Below are positions 27,885-39,195 of a stretch of 64,000 nucleotides of DNA, piece by piece. Numbering within the stretch: position 1 is the stretch's first letter; each line of letters begins with the position of its first letter. Made by a program: the position numbers and the translations under genes. The DNA comes from Epiperipatus broadwayi. Lineage: Eukaryota; Onychophora; Udeonychophora; Euonychophora; Peripatidae. The DNA lies in assembly GCA_028023455.1 (NCBI GenBank), contig JAQFVV010012423.1, positions 2,993,273-3,057,272 on the forward strand, read 5' to 3'. Under the pieces are notes generated by a model that searched no databases, was not told the DNA's origin, and saw only the letters and a program-made list of their open reading frames with translations.

Positions 27885-30096
27885 TGTAATGATACGGAGA
27901 ATATAGCTTAACGTAAACTGCACTACAGGGCGCCATCTAGGCATTTGAACCTAGAAAATTTTATAAAGTAGGCAGATACGTAAGTAAAAAAAAAAAAAAA
28001 TTTTTTTTTTTCTATTTTGATTCCGGTCGTTAGCCCATGTCACTAGCTCAGTGGAATAGCAGAGATTAAATAATATCATATCTTATCTAATTAGATTTCA
28101 ACATTAAAAAATAAATAAAATAAGCCACTGCCAGTAATTAGCATACAAACATTTATTTATGCACATATATATAAGATTTAAAATTATTTTAGTCTTAGTT
28201 TTACATTTTAACATTTAACATTATTTTTAACTTTGATTTTTGACTTTAATTTACATTTAATTACTATTATATTCTAATTTTACATTTTAATTAAGTTCGC
28301 ACAGATAAATTTATGAAAGCTTGTTTAAAATGTTGAATATAGATCGGTTACATAGATTTCCCGGTCAAAAACATTTCAAAGTAAACATAAACGATCAAAA
28401 TACAAAATTATTGATTACTGACAATTGCGGAGGGAAATTTATACGTAACCCAATAGTATTCACCATAAGATACTTGCATTGTCACCAATAACTTAAAAGA
28501 CATCCGAATAAATACATTTTAGATACTCACCGTAAGGTATCATTATTTATCGAATGTCTATATATTTTGATCAAATATGAAAACCCAAAACATACTTAAC
28601 CGATAACCAAATCCATGCAAGCGTCTATAAACAACTTAAATTTAATGCATTTTTATTTAGGGTCAAGTATGAATAGACCACATAGATTTGCTTTTGAAAA
28701 TAAACATTCTATCCCTATTTAACCTTAGGTTAAAATTCGTAGTCAAACCGGCATCAATTCATCTGATATATCGATGTATTCAATGTAATAAAATACGGCA
28801 GCACAAAAAGTTAAGAGAAGAAATTGCTTCCCATGAGATAGGAATATTACATCTATCTGCAAAGAAGAGCAATAAAACAAAAAACTCCATAGAAAGGAAC
28901 TGCGGTATCCGACTTATAATTCCTTCCATAGGCAAACGGAAGTGTGCGGCGTATGAAACGATTCTGCCCGTAGCGAATCAATATTACATCTACTAATCAC
29001 ACCAATATATCCAATCCATTGACCCAATTTAACCACGAAACAAATAACCCAAGATTACCCTCCCCTAATATAACTTTACAAATCTATACAGCCATTCACG
29101 CCCGACTTAAGTTTAACATTGATATATTTTAATTTATCGGAAAACAGAAATCATAAATAAACTTAAAGAACAAAATTAAATAAATGGAAATGATTTTACA
29201 CAAATGAATAAAAAATACATCAAATAACATTTTAACTACTTTAGTCAGATAGGAAACTAATGCAATTATTTTAAATACGAAAAGTTTTTAACTTAATGTT
29301 CATTAATTGTAAAGTTCTTACGGTTTTTAAAACGTCCAACTTTATCCGTTGCTTGCCATGAACGTAAATTCCCACGCCGTCCTAAAGAGGTTAATATTCT
29401 GAAGGCCGATTTATTTATCCATCCGGAGATTTTTGCTTTAACTAGTCCTCAATGTAGGAAACGATAGTTCATTTCTCTTTTCTTTAACAGCTGAAAGAAT
29501 TGACAGTGCGTCTGTCAATTCCTCCACCTCCAACTCCGTACTACTACATATAGTCACATCGTAATAATCAATTTCCAGTCACTCACTAATTAATAATTTC
29601 CAAACTTGTCCTTTTTATATTAATGTGAAGGATTGAATTTACATTACGTCACCGATGCGATGGTCCTTTCGCTGCGGTCCGATTCCATAGGGATTTCTTC
29701 TTATTTGCTAACAGTTTCTATTGTTTTCCTATCTGACTGATGTTTTTACATTTAAATGCCCAAGGCTGGTTTACATTTAACTAATTAACAATCATTTCCA
29801 TTTCTGATTAATTACCCTGTTTTCCAAATCAAAAATATATTTAAAGATAAATTTAAAGATATAATTTTATCTCCAAATCTTTTTAAAATTTAGTTTTAAA
29901 ATACTTTTTCTTTAATAAAGTTTTATTTTAATAATTTTTCATTATCTGTGCGATTTAACATGTACGAGTTTAAGATGATATTTAATTTCAATTTTTAATT
30001 CTTAAAGAAAATTTTTAAATGCGAACTTCTTATTTTAACTTGTTTAATAATATATATAAAAAAAAAACAATGTAACGAACGTCTGTGCTCGTTACA
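27885..30096 (-). repeat. LTR (5' LTR on the minus strand)
   Basis: 2212 bases, nearly identical to 24946-27152. Its left terminus is TGTAATG where the other copy has TGTAACG. The low divergence suggests a fairly recent insertion. The 102-codon plus frame at 28688-28996 is interrupted in the sister LTR by small indels, so it is not a gene. Confidence 0.85.
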
Positions 30097-30239
30097 ATAT
30101 TTATATATATATATATTAAAAGTTTTAAACAAAGGCAAAACTCCCCATACAGTAGTGCCACCCTGTGCCAAACAGAGTAATAAATGAATGCCGGAAGGCT
30201 TGTGCATAAAATCCCTATCTAGTGCCTACTCCTCCAATA

Positions 30240-30282
30240 TCCCCAGACTAGTTTCTGGCTTGTGGACATCATCAGTGAGGAG
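30240..30282 (-). ncRNA. type I hammerhead ribozyme motif
   Basis: On the minus strand helix I is formed by TCCTCA with TGGGGA. Box CTGATGA is at 30275-30269, a helix II around loop CACAA has one mismatch, GAAAC is followed by TA, and the cleavage triplet GTC is at 30248-30246. The ACTAGT around helix III is self-complementary, which suits the dimeric pairing known for hammerheads with tiny helix III. Confidence 0.7.
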
Positions 30283-30763
30283 CTTTGGATCTGAGAGCAC
30301 TGCACCTAGATCTTAGGTTCTAATGCAACCCTCCAGCAGCCACCTTTTAACTCTACTTTACTACAAAAATATGAGAATGAAATTGGAAAACATTATTAAT
30401 ATCCTCAATATAAGCTCAATAGCTTATATAGTCATATGGGTCTGAACTCAATTCAGCACCCATACATTTTGGTGTCTTTGGCTCTTAAAGAACCATAGCC
30501 ACCACTATCCTATTAGGCAGGATTGGTGTTAAACCATCAAACATCACATGATCACCATCTCTATACTAGCACATAATTTGCTGTAAACAAAGGCAAAACT
30601 CCCCATACAGTAGTGCCACCCTATGCCAAACAGTAATCAGTGGATATTAACAATGTTTTCAATTTTATTCTCATAGTTTTGTAGTAAAGTAGAGTTAAAA
30701 GGTGGCTGCTGGAGGGTTGCATTAGATCCTAAGATCTAGGTGCTGTGCTCTCAGATCCAAGGC

Positions 30764-30805
30764 TCCTCACTGATGATGGCCACAAGCCAGAAACTAGTCT
30801 GGGAA
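30764..30805 (+). ncRNA. type I hammerhead ribozyme, best-preserved copy
   Basis: Box CTGATGA is at 30770-30776, perfect helix II TGGC/GCCA with loop CACAA, GAAA at 30790-30793, then CTA and cleavage triplet GTC at 30797-30799. Helix I TCCTCA pairs with TGGGAA over four base pairs, one of them G-U. All invariant core bases are present. Helix III is only the palindromic ACTAGT. Confidence 0.78.
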
Positions 30806-30980
30806 TATTGGATGAGTAGGCACTAGATAGGGATTTTATGCACAGACCTTCTGGCATCCATTAATTACTCTGTTTGGCACAGGGTGGCACTGCTGTATGG
30901 GGAGTTTTGCCTTTGTTTACAACAAATTATGTGCTAGTATAGAGATGGTGATCATGTGATGTTTGATGGTTTAAATCAAA

Positions 30981-32130
30981 GTTTTCATGGGTAACATATA
31001 TAAATGAAATATTATCTGAGTACATCTGGATAATATTTGTATCATATAATAAAAATAAATAAATAGGAATAAAATGCATTTAATAAATAGACAAGCTGCT
31101 AACATTAAAATACAAGATTCATGGGATTTGAATTGATGACGTTTGCTTCTGCTTTGTTTTTTTGTTTTTTTTAATTTAATGGCAGTTGAGGCAGGTTTAA
31201 AAAATTAACCTAAAGTACTTCTGTGGATTTAAAAATTGTTTATAATAGTTTGTTACCATTAAAATTATTATTTTTATTATAATTACAATTTTGTTTTAAT
31301 TAACGGACATTTTATTTATATTATATGTTACCTAAATTAACCATGGATGTACCTGGATATTGTAGCAGAATAAATACATATCAATAAATAAATATATGAT
31401 TTTCTTGGGAGTCAGTTAGGATGCTAAATTATACCTGTATGAAATAATCAAATATATAAATATTTGGGCCACGTATTGAAACAATGAATGGTACTAGCTT
31501 ATATCAAATAAGTATAAATTGTCTAAGTTACAATAATTTTGATTGTCAATTTGCACTGATTAAAATAAAATTAATATATTAGCTTAATCAAATAGTTGCT
31601 AATAAAACTTTAGCTTAACCTTGACAAATTATTTATTCATTCTAATAACAAAATATATTTGATGAAATGTTAAAATAATGCATAAATTATTAAAATATTT
31701 ATTGTTTTATTCAATATTTTGGCTAGCTGGTATTGTAAGATATAAAATAAAATATATAGAGACTTGTGAAGTTAATATTAAAGCATAATGTAATAAGTTG
31801 ATGATGAATAATCACGAAATCCAATTTTAATTAATAAAAAGTATAAATTAAAGAGCAAATAAAGTATTCTTTGTTAAGCTATTAGATTAGGAATTAATTA
31901 TCCATTTATTTATTGTATAGGTCATATAATTTATACAGATGTGAATGATACACTAATAAAACCAAGAAGAAAATATATATTCTTTGAATAAATACTTCCA
32001 GATAAATACTAAAAATATATATTTTTAAAAATGATTACGTATGTTTAGTTTGTTTATTGTTTATTTACAATCATGAATGTAAACTTATTAATTTAAATAC
32101 AATAAATATGTCATCAATATATGTTTTATA
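30981..32130. other. AT-rich DNA, nothing recognised
   Basis: 1.15 kb with no frame or repeat that I can support. Confidence 0.5.
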
Positions 32131-32194
32131 TATATAAAATACATATTTTACAGGTTCATCCGTGTTAAAAACTTTTAATATTAATATACTGACA

Positions 32195-32225
32195 TTTCGA
32201 CTTGGTCACACAAGCCATCCACAGA
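32195..32225 (-). ncRNA. degenerate hammerhead-like motif at PLE end (minus arm)
   Basis: Mirror of the motif at 33212-33245. Box 1 reads CTGTGGA instead of CTGANGA, followed by a helix II, GAAA, T and GTC. The lost A makes cleavage unlikely. Confidence 0.35.
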
Positions 32226-32317
32226 GTTGTAAAAGGTAGAAAGACGGTTGTAGAGGCGCTACAATCACTGATTTGAATAAAATGTTAAAATTCCACCAAT
32301 AGCAAAAAATGTTAAAT

Positions 32318-32743
32318 TTAGGAATGTTTTTTAAAAAAATATTTCCAAATAGGAGGAAGTTTGCATATATCATCTCGCTTATTGATACAATATGGCCTTT
32401 TAAATATCTCAATGGCTTCTCTAATGTTGCATTGGTAGAGATTATCACATCTGGATATAATCCTGGTACTAGAAAAATCAATTTTATGACCTGAATGTAT
32501 AGTATGGAGTGAGAGTGCTGATGATGATGAGTGTTGTTTAACTGCATTAGCATGCTCATCTCTCCTAACACTGATGCGACGATTACTCATACCTATGTAA
32601 GAAGCTTTACAATTTTTACATGAGATTTGGTAGACACCATGAGATTCAAGAGGGATTGAATCCTTAGGCTTAGTTATTATATTGCTGATTTTTTGATGAG
32701 GAGAAAATGCTGTATCTATATTATAGCATTTTCTCCTCATCAA
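32318..32743 (-). CDS. PLE GIY-YIG endonuclease domain (minus arm)
   Basis: 141 codons. GVY (residues 36-38) and YIG (49-51) form the GIY-YIG core. Cysteines 42 and 45 between them (SCKNC) are the insertion typical of PLE endonucleases. Arg60-Arg61 and His64 sit in the RxxEH segment, and a later REAIEI holds the expected catalytic Glu. In PLEs this domain nicks target DNA for priming. The first 13 or so residues come from the opposite arm, so the start is accidental. It is a 5'-truncated remnant, though its frame is intact. Confidence 0.8.
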   Translation of the reverse strand: MMRRKCYNIDTAFSPHQKISNIITKPKDSIPLESHGVYQISCKNCKASYIGMSNRRISVRRDEHANAVKQHSSSSALSLHTIHSGHKIDFSSTRIISRCDNLYQCNIREAIEIFKRPYCINKRDDICKLPPIWKYFFKKHS

Positions 32744-33118
32744 AAAATCAGCAATATAATAACTAAGCCTAAGGATTCAATCCCTCTTGAATCTCATGGT
32801 GTCTTCCAAATCTCATGTAAAAATTGTAAAGCTTCTTACATAGGTATGAGTAATAGCCACATAAGTGTTAGGAGAGATGAGCATGCTAATGCAGTTAAAC
32901 AACACTCATCATCATCAGCACTCTCACTCCATACTATACATTCAGGTCATAAAATTGATTTTTCTAGTACCAGGATCATATCCAGATGTGATAATCTCTA
33001 CCAATGCAACATTAGAGAAGCCATTGAGATACTTAAAAGGCCATATTGTATCAATAAGCGAGATGATATATGCAAACTTCCTCCTATTTGGAAATATTTT
33101 TTTAAAAAACATTCCTAA
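32693..33118 (+). CDS. PLE GIY-YIG endonuclease domain (plus arm)
   Basis: Sister of the minus-arm frame, also 141 codons with a handful of changes (for example NSHISV where the other has NRRISV, and EILKRP for EIFKRP). The GVY, CKNC, YIG, RRDEH and REAIEI elements are all kept. It overlaps the other frame across the palindrome centre. It lacks a reverse transcriptase and is probably not expressed as a working retroelement protein. The frame preservation may simply mean a young duplication. Confidence 0.8.
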   Translation: MMRRKCCIYIIAFSPHQKISNIITKPKDSIPLESHGVFQISCKNCKASYIGMSNSHISVRRDEHANAVKQHSSSSALSLHTIHSGHKIDFSSTRIISRCDNLYQCNIREAIEILKRPYCINKRDDICKLPPIWKYFFKKHS

Positions 33119-33211
33119 ATTTAACATTTTTTGCTATTGGTGGAATTTTAACATTTTATTCAAATCAGTGATTGTAGCGCCTCTACAACAGTCTTTCTAC
33201 CTTTTACAACT

Positions 33212-33245
33212 CTGTGGATGGCTTGGGTGACCAAGTCGAAATGTC
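33212..33245 (+). ncRNA. degenerate hammerhead-like motif at PLE end (plus arm)
   Basis: CTGTGGA at 33212-33218, a seven-pair helix II (GGCTTGG with CCAAGTC, one G-U), GAAA at 33238-33241, then T and GTC. A6 of the core is replaced by T. It is placed as hammerheads are in PLE terminal regions. Confidence 0.4.
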
Positions 33246-33345
33246 AGTATATTAATATTAAAAGTTTTTAACACGGATGAACCTGTAAAATATGTATTTT
33301 ATATATTTAACCTGTGCAAATCTTCGTTTTAACATATATATATAT

Positions 33346-35376
33346 ATTGTAACTGACCGCCTATCTCACCGAGATTACGGGCTTCGAAATAAACATGACA
33401 TAGCGTAAGGCTTTATTTATTTTCTTACATCGACAGTTATTCACGATCCACATAAGGGGGCGCCAGATACGATTATTTAAGTTGATTTTAATTACTCGCA
33501 TCACCTTACATCATGTCAAAACGATTTCGAAGTCTAATCCCACCCACTAGCTCAAAACTCCCAGCATGGACCAATAAGGTTTCTCAAGGTTGTTACATGA
33601 TTGTTCTAGGACGACTCCTCCCGGAAAAGACGCATTGTCCGCTAATGAAAAATCAGCATGGTTTTCTAATTACTCGACTACGGCATAAGATTCATTTATT
33701 GGTTGTCACTGACCTATGAGGTGATTCGTTTACGCCCCGAACACATGGCTTACAAGTTCATCCCCCCGATTTATCGTATATAATATAATTATTTGACGTT
33801 TACTTTGATTGATTCTAGACCCGCCCGCTCTTAAATCTATCTTAACTAAGGTTAAATAAGAAACATCGTGACTTACGGCACGATGTTGACATAATTAATA
33901 CAGTAAATAAATTGAAATGAAAATTAAATTTAACTAAATATACTTCAAAGATAAGTCATTAAAAAATAAATAAACTACGGTTTTGAGTGTGTGTAAAAAG
34001 ATTTGAGAAATGCTCGACTTGATTAGATATTGACAAATTTATTAAATATGAAAAGAAAACATTGTTAATTGATTTATTACACACGCGCACATACATTCAC
34101 GCTCACAGAGAATCATAATTAGTCATCACATAATGTGAATAACGAGATAAAGTTCCTTTCTAGTTGATAAAATATATTATCTTTCCTGAGCTTCGCTTAA
34201 GTTCAAAGTTCATGTTTACAAAGTTCTGTAACAAAGATAAACTATCATGATGCGGAACGTTTTAAGATTTGTTTGTGCAAATTTATGTTGGTTAATTACG
34301 AGATTGCCTTATGAGTTTCTAAATTGAGTGAGTGAACATAATATAAAACATATTTACCTAGGATTTGTCTTGGTTACAACGAACATTGATTGGTCTGGAC
34401 GAGTTTGGGTATTTCACGGAACATTTCTATTATTAGGAGCATCAACTTCACACGACGATGTTATCGGAATTTCATAGCTTCGGAGATATTTCAGTAGCGG
34501 AGCGCCGATCAGTCACTGAAGGGTTTATTAGCCCCTCATGACAGTCGACGCTCTTGGTATTAATTTCATAGTGATCATCTTCAAACTGAGGAATAAATCA
34601 AGCTACTTCAGAACAATTTTATTGTTAAAATAAAAGCATAAGCATCGGAATAAAATGAGCAGGTGATAACTCGGAATACTGAGAATAAACAACAGCAATG
34701 ATAACGTATCAATCGAAATGAATCGAATCGAACCATTGAATAGGTTTTGACTGGTATTTATAAGGGTTGATCCATATCTTGGGATCCAATCTACCCCCAG
34801 AGTTCCTTGCTCCTGGAGTTGTCGTTCAGGTCCGCGTTTGAGCTACCTGTTCACTCACTCTTTGTGCTAAAGGCAATATTTATTTTGAGACAATCTCATT
34901 TTGCAATCTCACTCAACCAACCTTATCCTTCACACCTCGAATGCATGCGTGTGTGCGTGTGTTTTACCAGAACAATACAAGCTATTTTAAATTTAGAAGT
35001 CGAGCATTTTATCTTTTCCTCAAATCTTTTCTCTAAGTTTTATTCTAGTTAAAACTATATTTCTAAAATAAACATTTTTAAATTCCCCGTGGTGTTTTTG
35101 ATTGACAATTATATTTTACTATTTAGGAGAGCATATTATATTTTATTATTTAGGAGAGCAAATTATATTTTGTTATTATTTTTTATTATCTGAAAGCTTT
35201 AATCATTTAATTAGACGTTTACCGTCTGTATTTTATCAATGTGTTTTATAAATGCATTTATGGGAGGAAGAAAACTATTACAAGTTACGAAAATAAAATT
35301 ACGAGTGTTTTAGGTTGCTTGCTGGGGTGTGTGTGTGTTTATTTACATCGACTTGTCTTGTTATAATACATATACC
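33346..35376 (-). mobile_element. LTR-like element, probably minus strand, solo
   Basis: GC-richer than its surroundings and bounded by AT runs. The left edge is TGTAACTGACC directly after an AT run, the same layout as the 2.2-kb LTR. The right edge is less clear. A TATAAATACC on the minus strand (about 34755-34764) could be a promoter. It contains no pol frame; two frames of about 70-80 codons (33513-33719, 34807-35052) have no motif. A solo LTR is the simplest reading. It shares a general layout but no strong identity with 62.6-64 kb. Confidence 0.4.
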
Positions 35377-35449
35377 GACTTTGTCTCGGTATAATATATA
35401 TATATGATAAACAAAAATGCAAGTTAAAAAACTTGCTAACGCTTGTATT

Positions 35450-35760
35450 TATGTCCACAGATGGCATTCTACCAAAAACACCGATCAAGCGTATGTTCTG
35501 TTTACATAAACGTCAGAGTAGCATTCACTATCTCTAACTATAATTCCACTTTCAGATCATGATTTCAAGCTATTTGCTATCGTCAGTGAAAGACAGGAAT
35601 AAAGAAACTATTCCTGTCTTTCACTGACGATAGCAAATAGCTTGAAATCATGATCTGAAAGTGGAATTATAGTTAGAGATAGTGAATACTACTCTGACGT
35701 TTATGTAAACAGAACATACGCTTGATCGGTGTTTTTGGTAGAACGCCATCTGTGGACATA
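35450..35760. repeat. palindrome, 152-bp arms
   Basis: Arms 35450-35601 and 35609-35760 with a 7-base spacer. The ends read TATGTCCACAGATGG and its complement. Only about three differences were seen between arms. Non-coding and flanked by AT repeats. Transcribed, it would form a very stable hairpin. Confidence 0.9.
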
Positions 35761-37026
35761 TATATATATAAAATCATAAAAATAACTCATGAATACTTAT
35801 AATTAAAATCTATTGCTTTTAATATAAAAAAAAAATAAACAAAACATACTATGAATTTAAATAAACTAAAGTTTGTTTGTGAAGGAATATATTACATTTA
35901 AATTCTGTTTTAAAAGGAATTTAATTTTTCTTTTTGGTTAATCTATATTTTTATGTATTATAAACAAACACATGCATTTTAAAGTAAATAAATAAAGAAT
36001 AAAAACATATTACCTGTGTGTTACTTAAAGTATAATTCCATTAAAATAATTATTTATTAATTCATATCATTATTATAATAATATTTTTATAAATAACAAT
36101 AAAATAAAAGTTCAAAAATGTTCTTAGATTTCTCATTAAAATCCTTGATGTTCTCCATAGTACATGGTTTTAAATAAGCATAGTATTTAAATTCAATTAA
36201 ATCCAAGTTAAAGCATCCAAAATTTCTACCCTCCTTAATATAATATAAGTTTTAAATAAAACATAGCATAAAAATGTTGACATTAAAATTTTTCTTTTAA
36301 TTTTTTGGTATTCCATAGTAAATATTGCAGTTTTTAAATTATTTCCCAATAAATTTTTTTACATGGTATCATGTAAATTATTTTAGAATAATATACATTG
36401 CAACATTTAAATTATTCCATAATTCTGTAACACTTGAAGTACATTACACAATGAGATGATATTATTACATGACATTCTGCAGATCCTTCAAAAGACAAAA
36501 GACTTAGGGCAAATATTTTCTTTATTCAGCCAATCATTTCTGCAGTAAAAATTCAAATATTAGCAAAGTATATAATGCATTGAGTTTGCATGGTTTGCTT
36601 ATTGAGATGCATAATAAGAGAAGGAGAGCAAACAAAAATCAGGGATTTAAATATTTTTTCTTGATAATATCATATTTAGATCATTATCCTAAATAATAAA
36701 CTATAGTATAGCTCTAATTTAACTCATTTTTATGACCTTTGTTGATAAGAATTAAATTTCACTCCAAAAACGTCTTTATGACTACATGGGTATTCATGAT
36801 TTTAAAATGTTTTTTGGACTTTATAATAAATAAATATTTTAAAAAATATATATATAAATTAATTTTACAAATTAAACACATTTATAATCATATTTTTAAA
36901 TAAAATGTGAACATTCGTATATTTATTTAATATACAATAATCTCTCTATATTTTTATATCCATTTAAACACCTATATATAAAATAATATATTTAATTACA
37001 TACAAGTGAACTTGAAATAACTGAAT
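35761..37026. other. AT-rich DNA, nothing recognised
   Basis: No gene or repeat seen. Confidence 0.5.
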
Positions 37027-37087
37027 TAAACTTGGAGAGCCTTCTTTCTCCAATAGATTGATAATGGTTGATGATGATGATGATGAC
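37027..37087 (+). mobile_element. RTE LINE 3' stub
   Basis: Sixty bases matching the last part of the RTE at 4690-4740, followed by TGATGATGATGATGA, the usual RTE tail. Extremely 5'-truncated copy. Confidence 0.75.
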
Positions 37088-37421
37088 ATATAATTTAACA
37101 TTGAGTTAATTATATAAACATAATATATATATATGCATACACGAACTCTAAATAATAATGACTCTTTTGATAATTTGTTAAATGAATGCAGTAAATAAAA
37201 ATATCAACAAAAAATTCTGAAGAATAAAATATTAATTTTATATTTTATTATACAGTAAAATAAACTAACATTTCAATATACTGTTTGTTAAAAAAAAATG
37301 CAATTAAAAATATTGTGAATGTTATTTTACACTAATAAAATAAGCTAACATTTTTTTTTCTTTTTCCTTTTTCTTTAGGAAATATAATGATAGCAGATAT
37401 TAAGTTTAGACGTCTGATGGT

Positions 37422-37422
<1 letters not shown>

Positions 37423-37515
<93 letters not shown>
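37423..37515. repeat. (AT)n microsatellite
   Basis: About 90 bases of AT. Confidence 0.95.
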
Positions 37516-37519
<4 letters not shown>

Positions 37520-39195
37520 CAATTATTATTATTGTTATTCTTAAAATTATTAGTGCTTAAACAATCCATGAAGTTAACTTATTTAAAGCAATCTAATTCT
37601 TGCAGTTATATGTGTGTCATTTATGTAAATTTAATAATTAAAAAAATATTCATTTTCTGGTTTTATGCATTCTGTTGAGCTTTTGTTCTGAATCTGATAA
37701 TAGACAAGATTGAGATAGTTTGTTTTAAAAGAATTTGCCAATATTAAATTCAGGTTATAGCACTAATGTATAAATAAACCTATTTGCAGGGTGAGATAAT
37801 TGACATGTCCAGATGATTACATAATAAGTCAAGTTCTTTATAAATGATAGCAACTCTCTAATATTTCTCAAATACATTTCTACTTCTTCTCATAATGTCA
37901 TATATCATTAATGTTTTAATCTGGAATAATTTATATATAAATATATTTAACCCATGCAAATCTTCGTTTCACCTTTTCTCACCTATTTTCTATCCTCATA
38001 CCTTAGTTTGAACTCCAATCTATCGTAGTGTGTCTGCAATATGCTTATATACCGAAAATCCCACCTAATTTTAAACCACGAGTACAACACTCGTATTATA
38101 TATATAACTCATTCCCAAATAAATAAGATTATGGATTATGTATATGTTCACATAATTTCGATTTATTTAAAAGTAGGTTATATAGGTCATAATTGTGCAC
38201 ACACTATAATATGCATTTTAAAACATATCAAAATTATAAATCATTAATTAAAGTGATTTTGTTTGAATCTATTTACAAAAACATATTACAGTCATAATAT
38301 ATTTTTGATTTAAAATAAAATTCATATTCATTTAGTAAATAGATTCAAATATTGCAATTTAAAAAGTAAAATAATTTTCTTTTAATTTAATTTAATAAAA
38401 GTCATTCCAAATATTTCTATTAAAATAAATGAGGAACAATAGTTTAATTATTTAATGTTATAGAAGCTTATCTAAAAATACAGCAGATGTCCACTTAAGG
38501 TTTTCTTTAATTAGTAAAAGTAATTTTTAATTAAATCTAGTTTGTAATTCGAATGTTGACAAGGAAATTAACAATAGAAATTAATTAAAATTTTGTTAAA
38601 TTCCTTTAGACATTCGGATGGGTTTAATTACAGCTGATAAGTCCGATATATTTTTGTAATGCTCCAGGGAAGTTCTATTGTTCAATTCCACTATAAAATG
38701 AAGGGTTTTCTTTTGTTCTCCATTCTGGTCATTTGCTGATAAAATGTTTCTAACCAAAATTATTCTAGTTTGCTGATGAAATGTTTCTAACCAAAATTAT
38801 TCTGGTGTTGCTAATGAAATGATTTGAGTGATATTCTAGTAAAATATTCTTCAAAATATATTTTCCTGAGATTTTAGCTACGTGCCTGCGAACTTATATT
38901 TGAAGCCGAGTTTTCATCTCCAAATTAATTCACCATGTTTACCACACAAATTGATAACCTTGACATGTCAGAGTAGAGCCAGCGCGAAGGGTATTTCCCT
39001 CAGGAATGTCCAGCTGCTGCTCTAGACCAACGGAAGCTATCACATAAGGAACCCTGGAACTGCTGATGCTGCCAAAAATATGAACAATTCCAGATTTTTA
39101 TGCTAAATTATAAAACCTGCCAAACATCTATCTACCTGCAAATGCTTCTCTAGAGGTAACCTAAATTAACCCAAGAGCTCTTGTTATTCCTAACT
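37516..39195. other. mostly AT-rich DNA, no gene
   Basis: Contains a word shared with 33301-33335 (TGCAAATCTTCGTTT after TATTTAACC, at about 37946-37969), perhaps the end of an older repeat. A 37-base tandem repeat lies at 38732-38840. Nothing coding. Confidence 0.45.
38732..38840. repeat. 37-bp tandem repeat, about three copies
   Basis: Two nearly identical 37-base units (TTGCTGATRAAATGTTTC...) and a diverged third. Confidence 0.8.

Larger units (their letters stand above)
24946..30096 (-). mobile_element. non-autonomous LTR retrotransposon (long LTRs, short core)
   Basis: Two direct copies of 2.2 kb (24946-27152 and 27885-30096) start TGTAA and end GTTACA, the TG...CA form of LTRs. They differ only at scattered positions. 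The 732-bp core (27153-27884) has no protein frame. Its right end, read on the minus strand, is TGGTGAACCAACTCGGG two bases inside the LTR, as expected of a tRNA primer binding site. So the element reads right to left and depends on proteins from elsewhere. No polypurine tract touches the 3' LTR; the purine-rich GGGGAGGAGGTG (minus strand, about 27333-27344) lies some 180 bases away. Flanks are AT runs, so the target duplication is unreadable. Confidence 0.8.
30121..30980. repeat. head-to-head hammerhead repeats, unit about 457 bp
   Basis: A minus-strand unit runs from AAACAAAGGCAAAACTCC at 30127 to the next copy of that word at 30584. A short second minus piece follows, then a plus-strand unit from about 30640 to 30975. 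Both orientations carry a hammerhead core. The same unit family forms the array at 58.4-60.05 kb. No coding frame is shared between copies. Confidence 0.8.
32131..33305. mobile_element. palindromic PLE 3' fragments, 581-bp arms
   Basis: Arms 32131-32711 and 32725-33305 are inverted copies with about 13 bases between them and only a few differences. Each arm runs outward from the centre: GIY-YIG domain, stop, short 3' region, hammerhead-like motif, AT-rich end. The reverse transcriptase part is absent from both. This is either an inverted insertion of two 5'-truncated PLE copies or a fold-back product. Confidence 0.85.

Noticed and set aside
25810-28996. Frames of 72 and 102 codons in the 2.2-kb LTRs
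   Set aside because: They lie on opposite strands of the same repeat and are broken by small indels in the sister copy.
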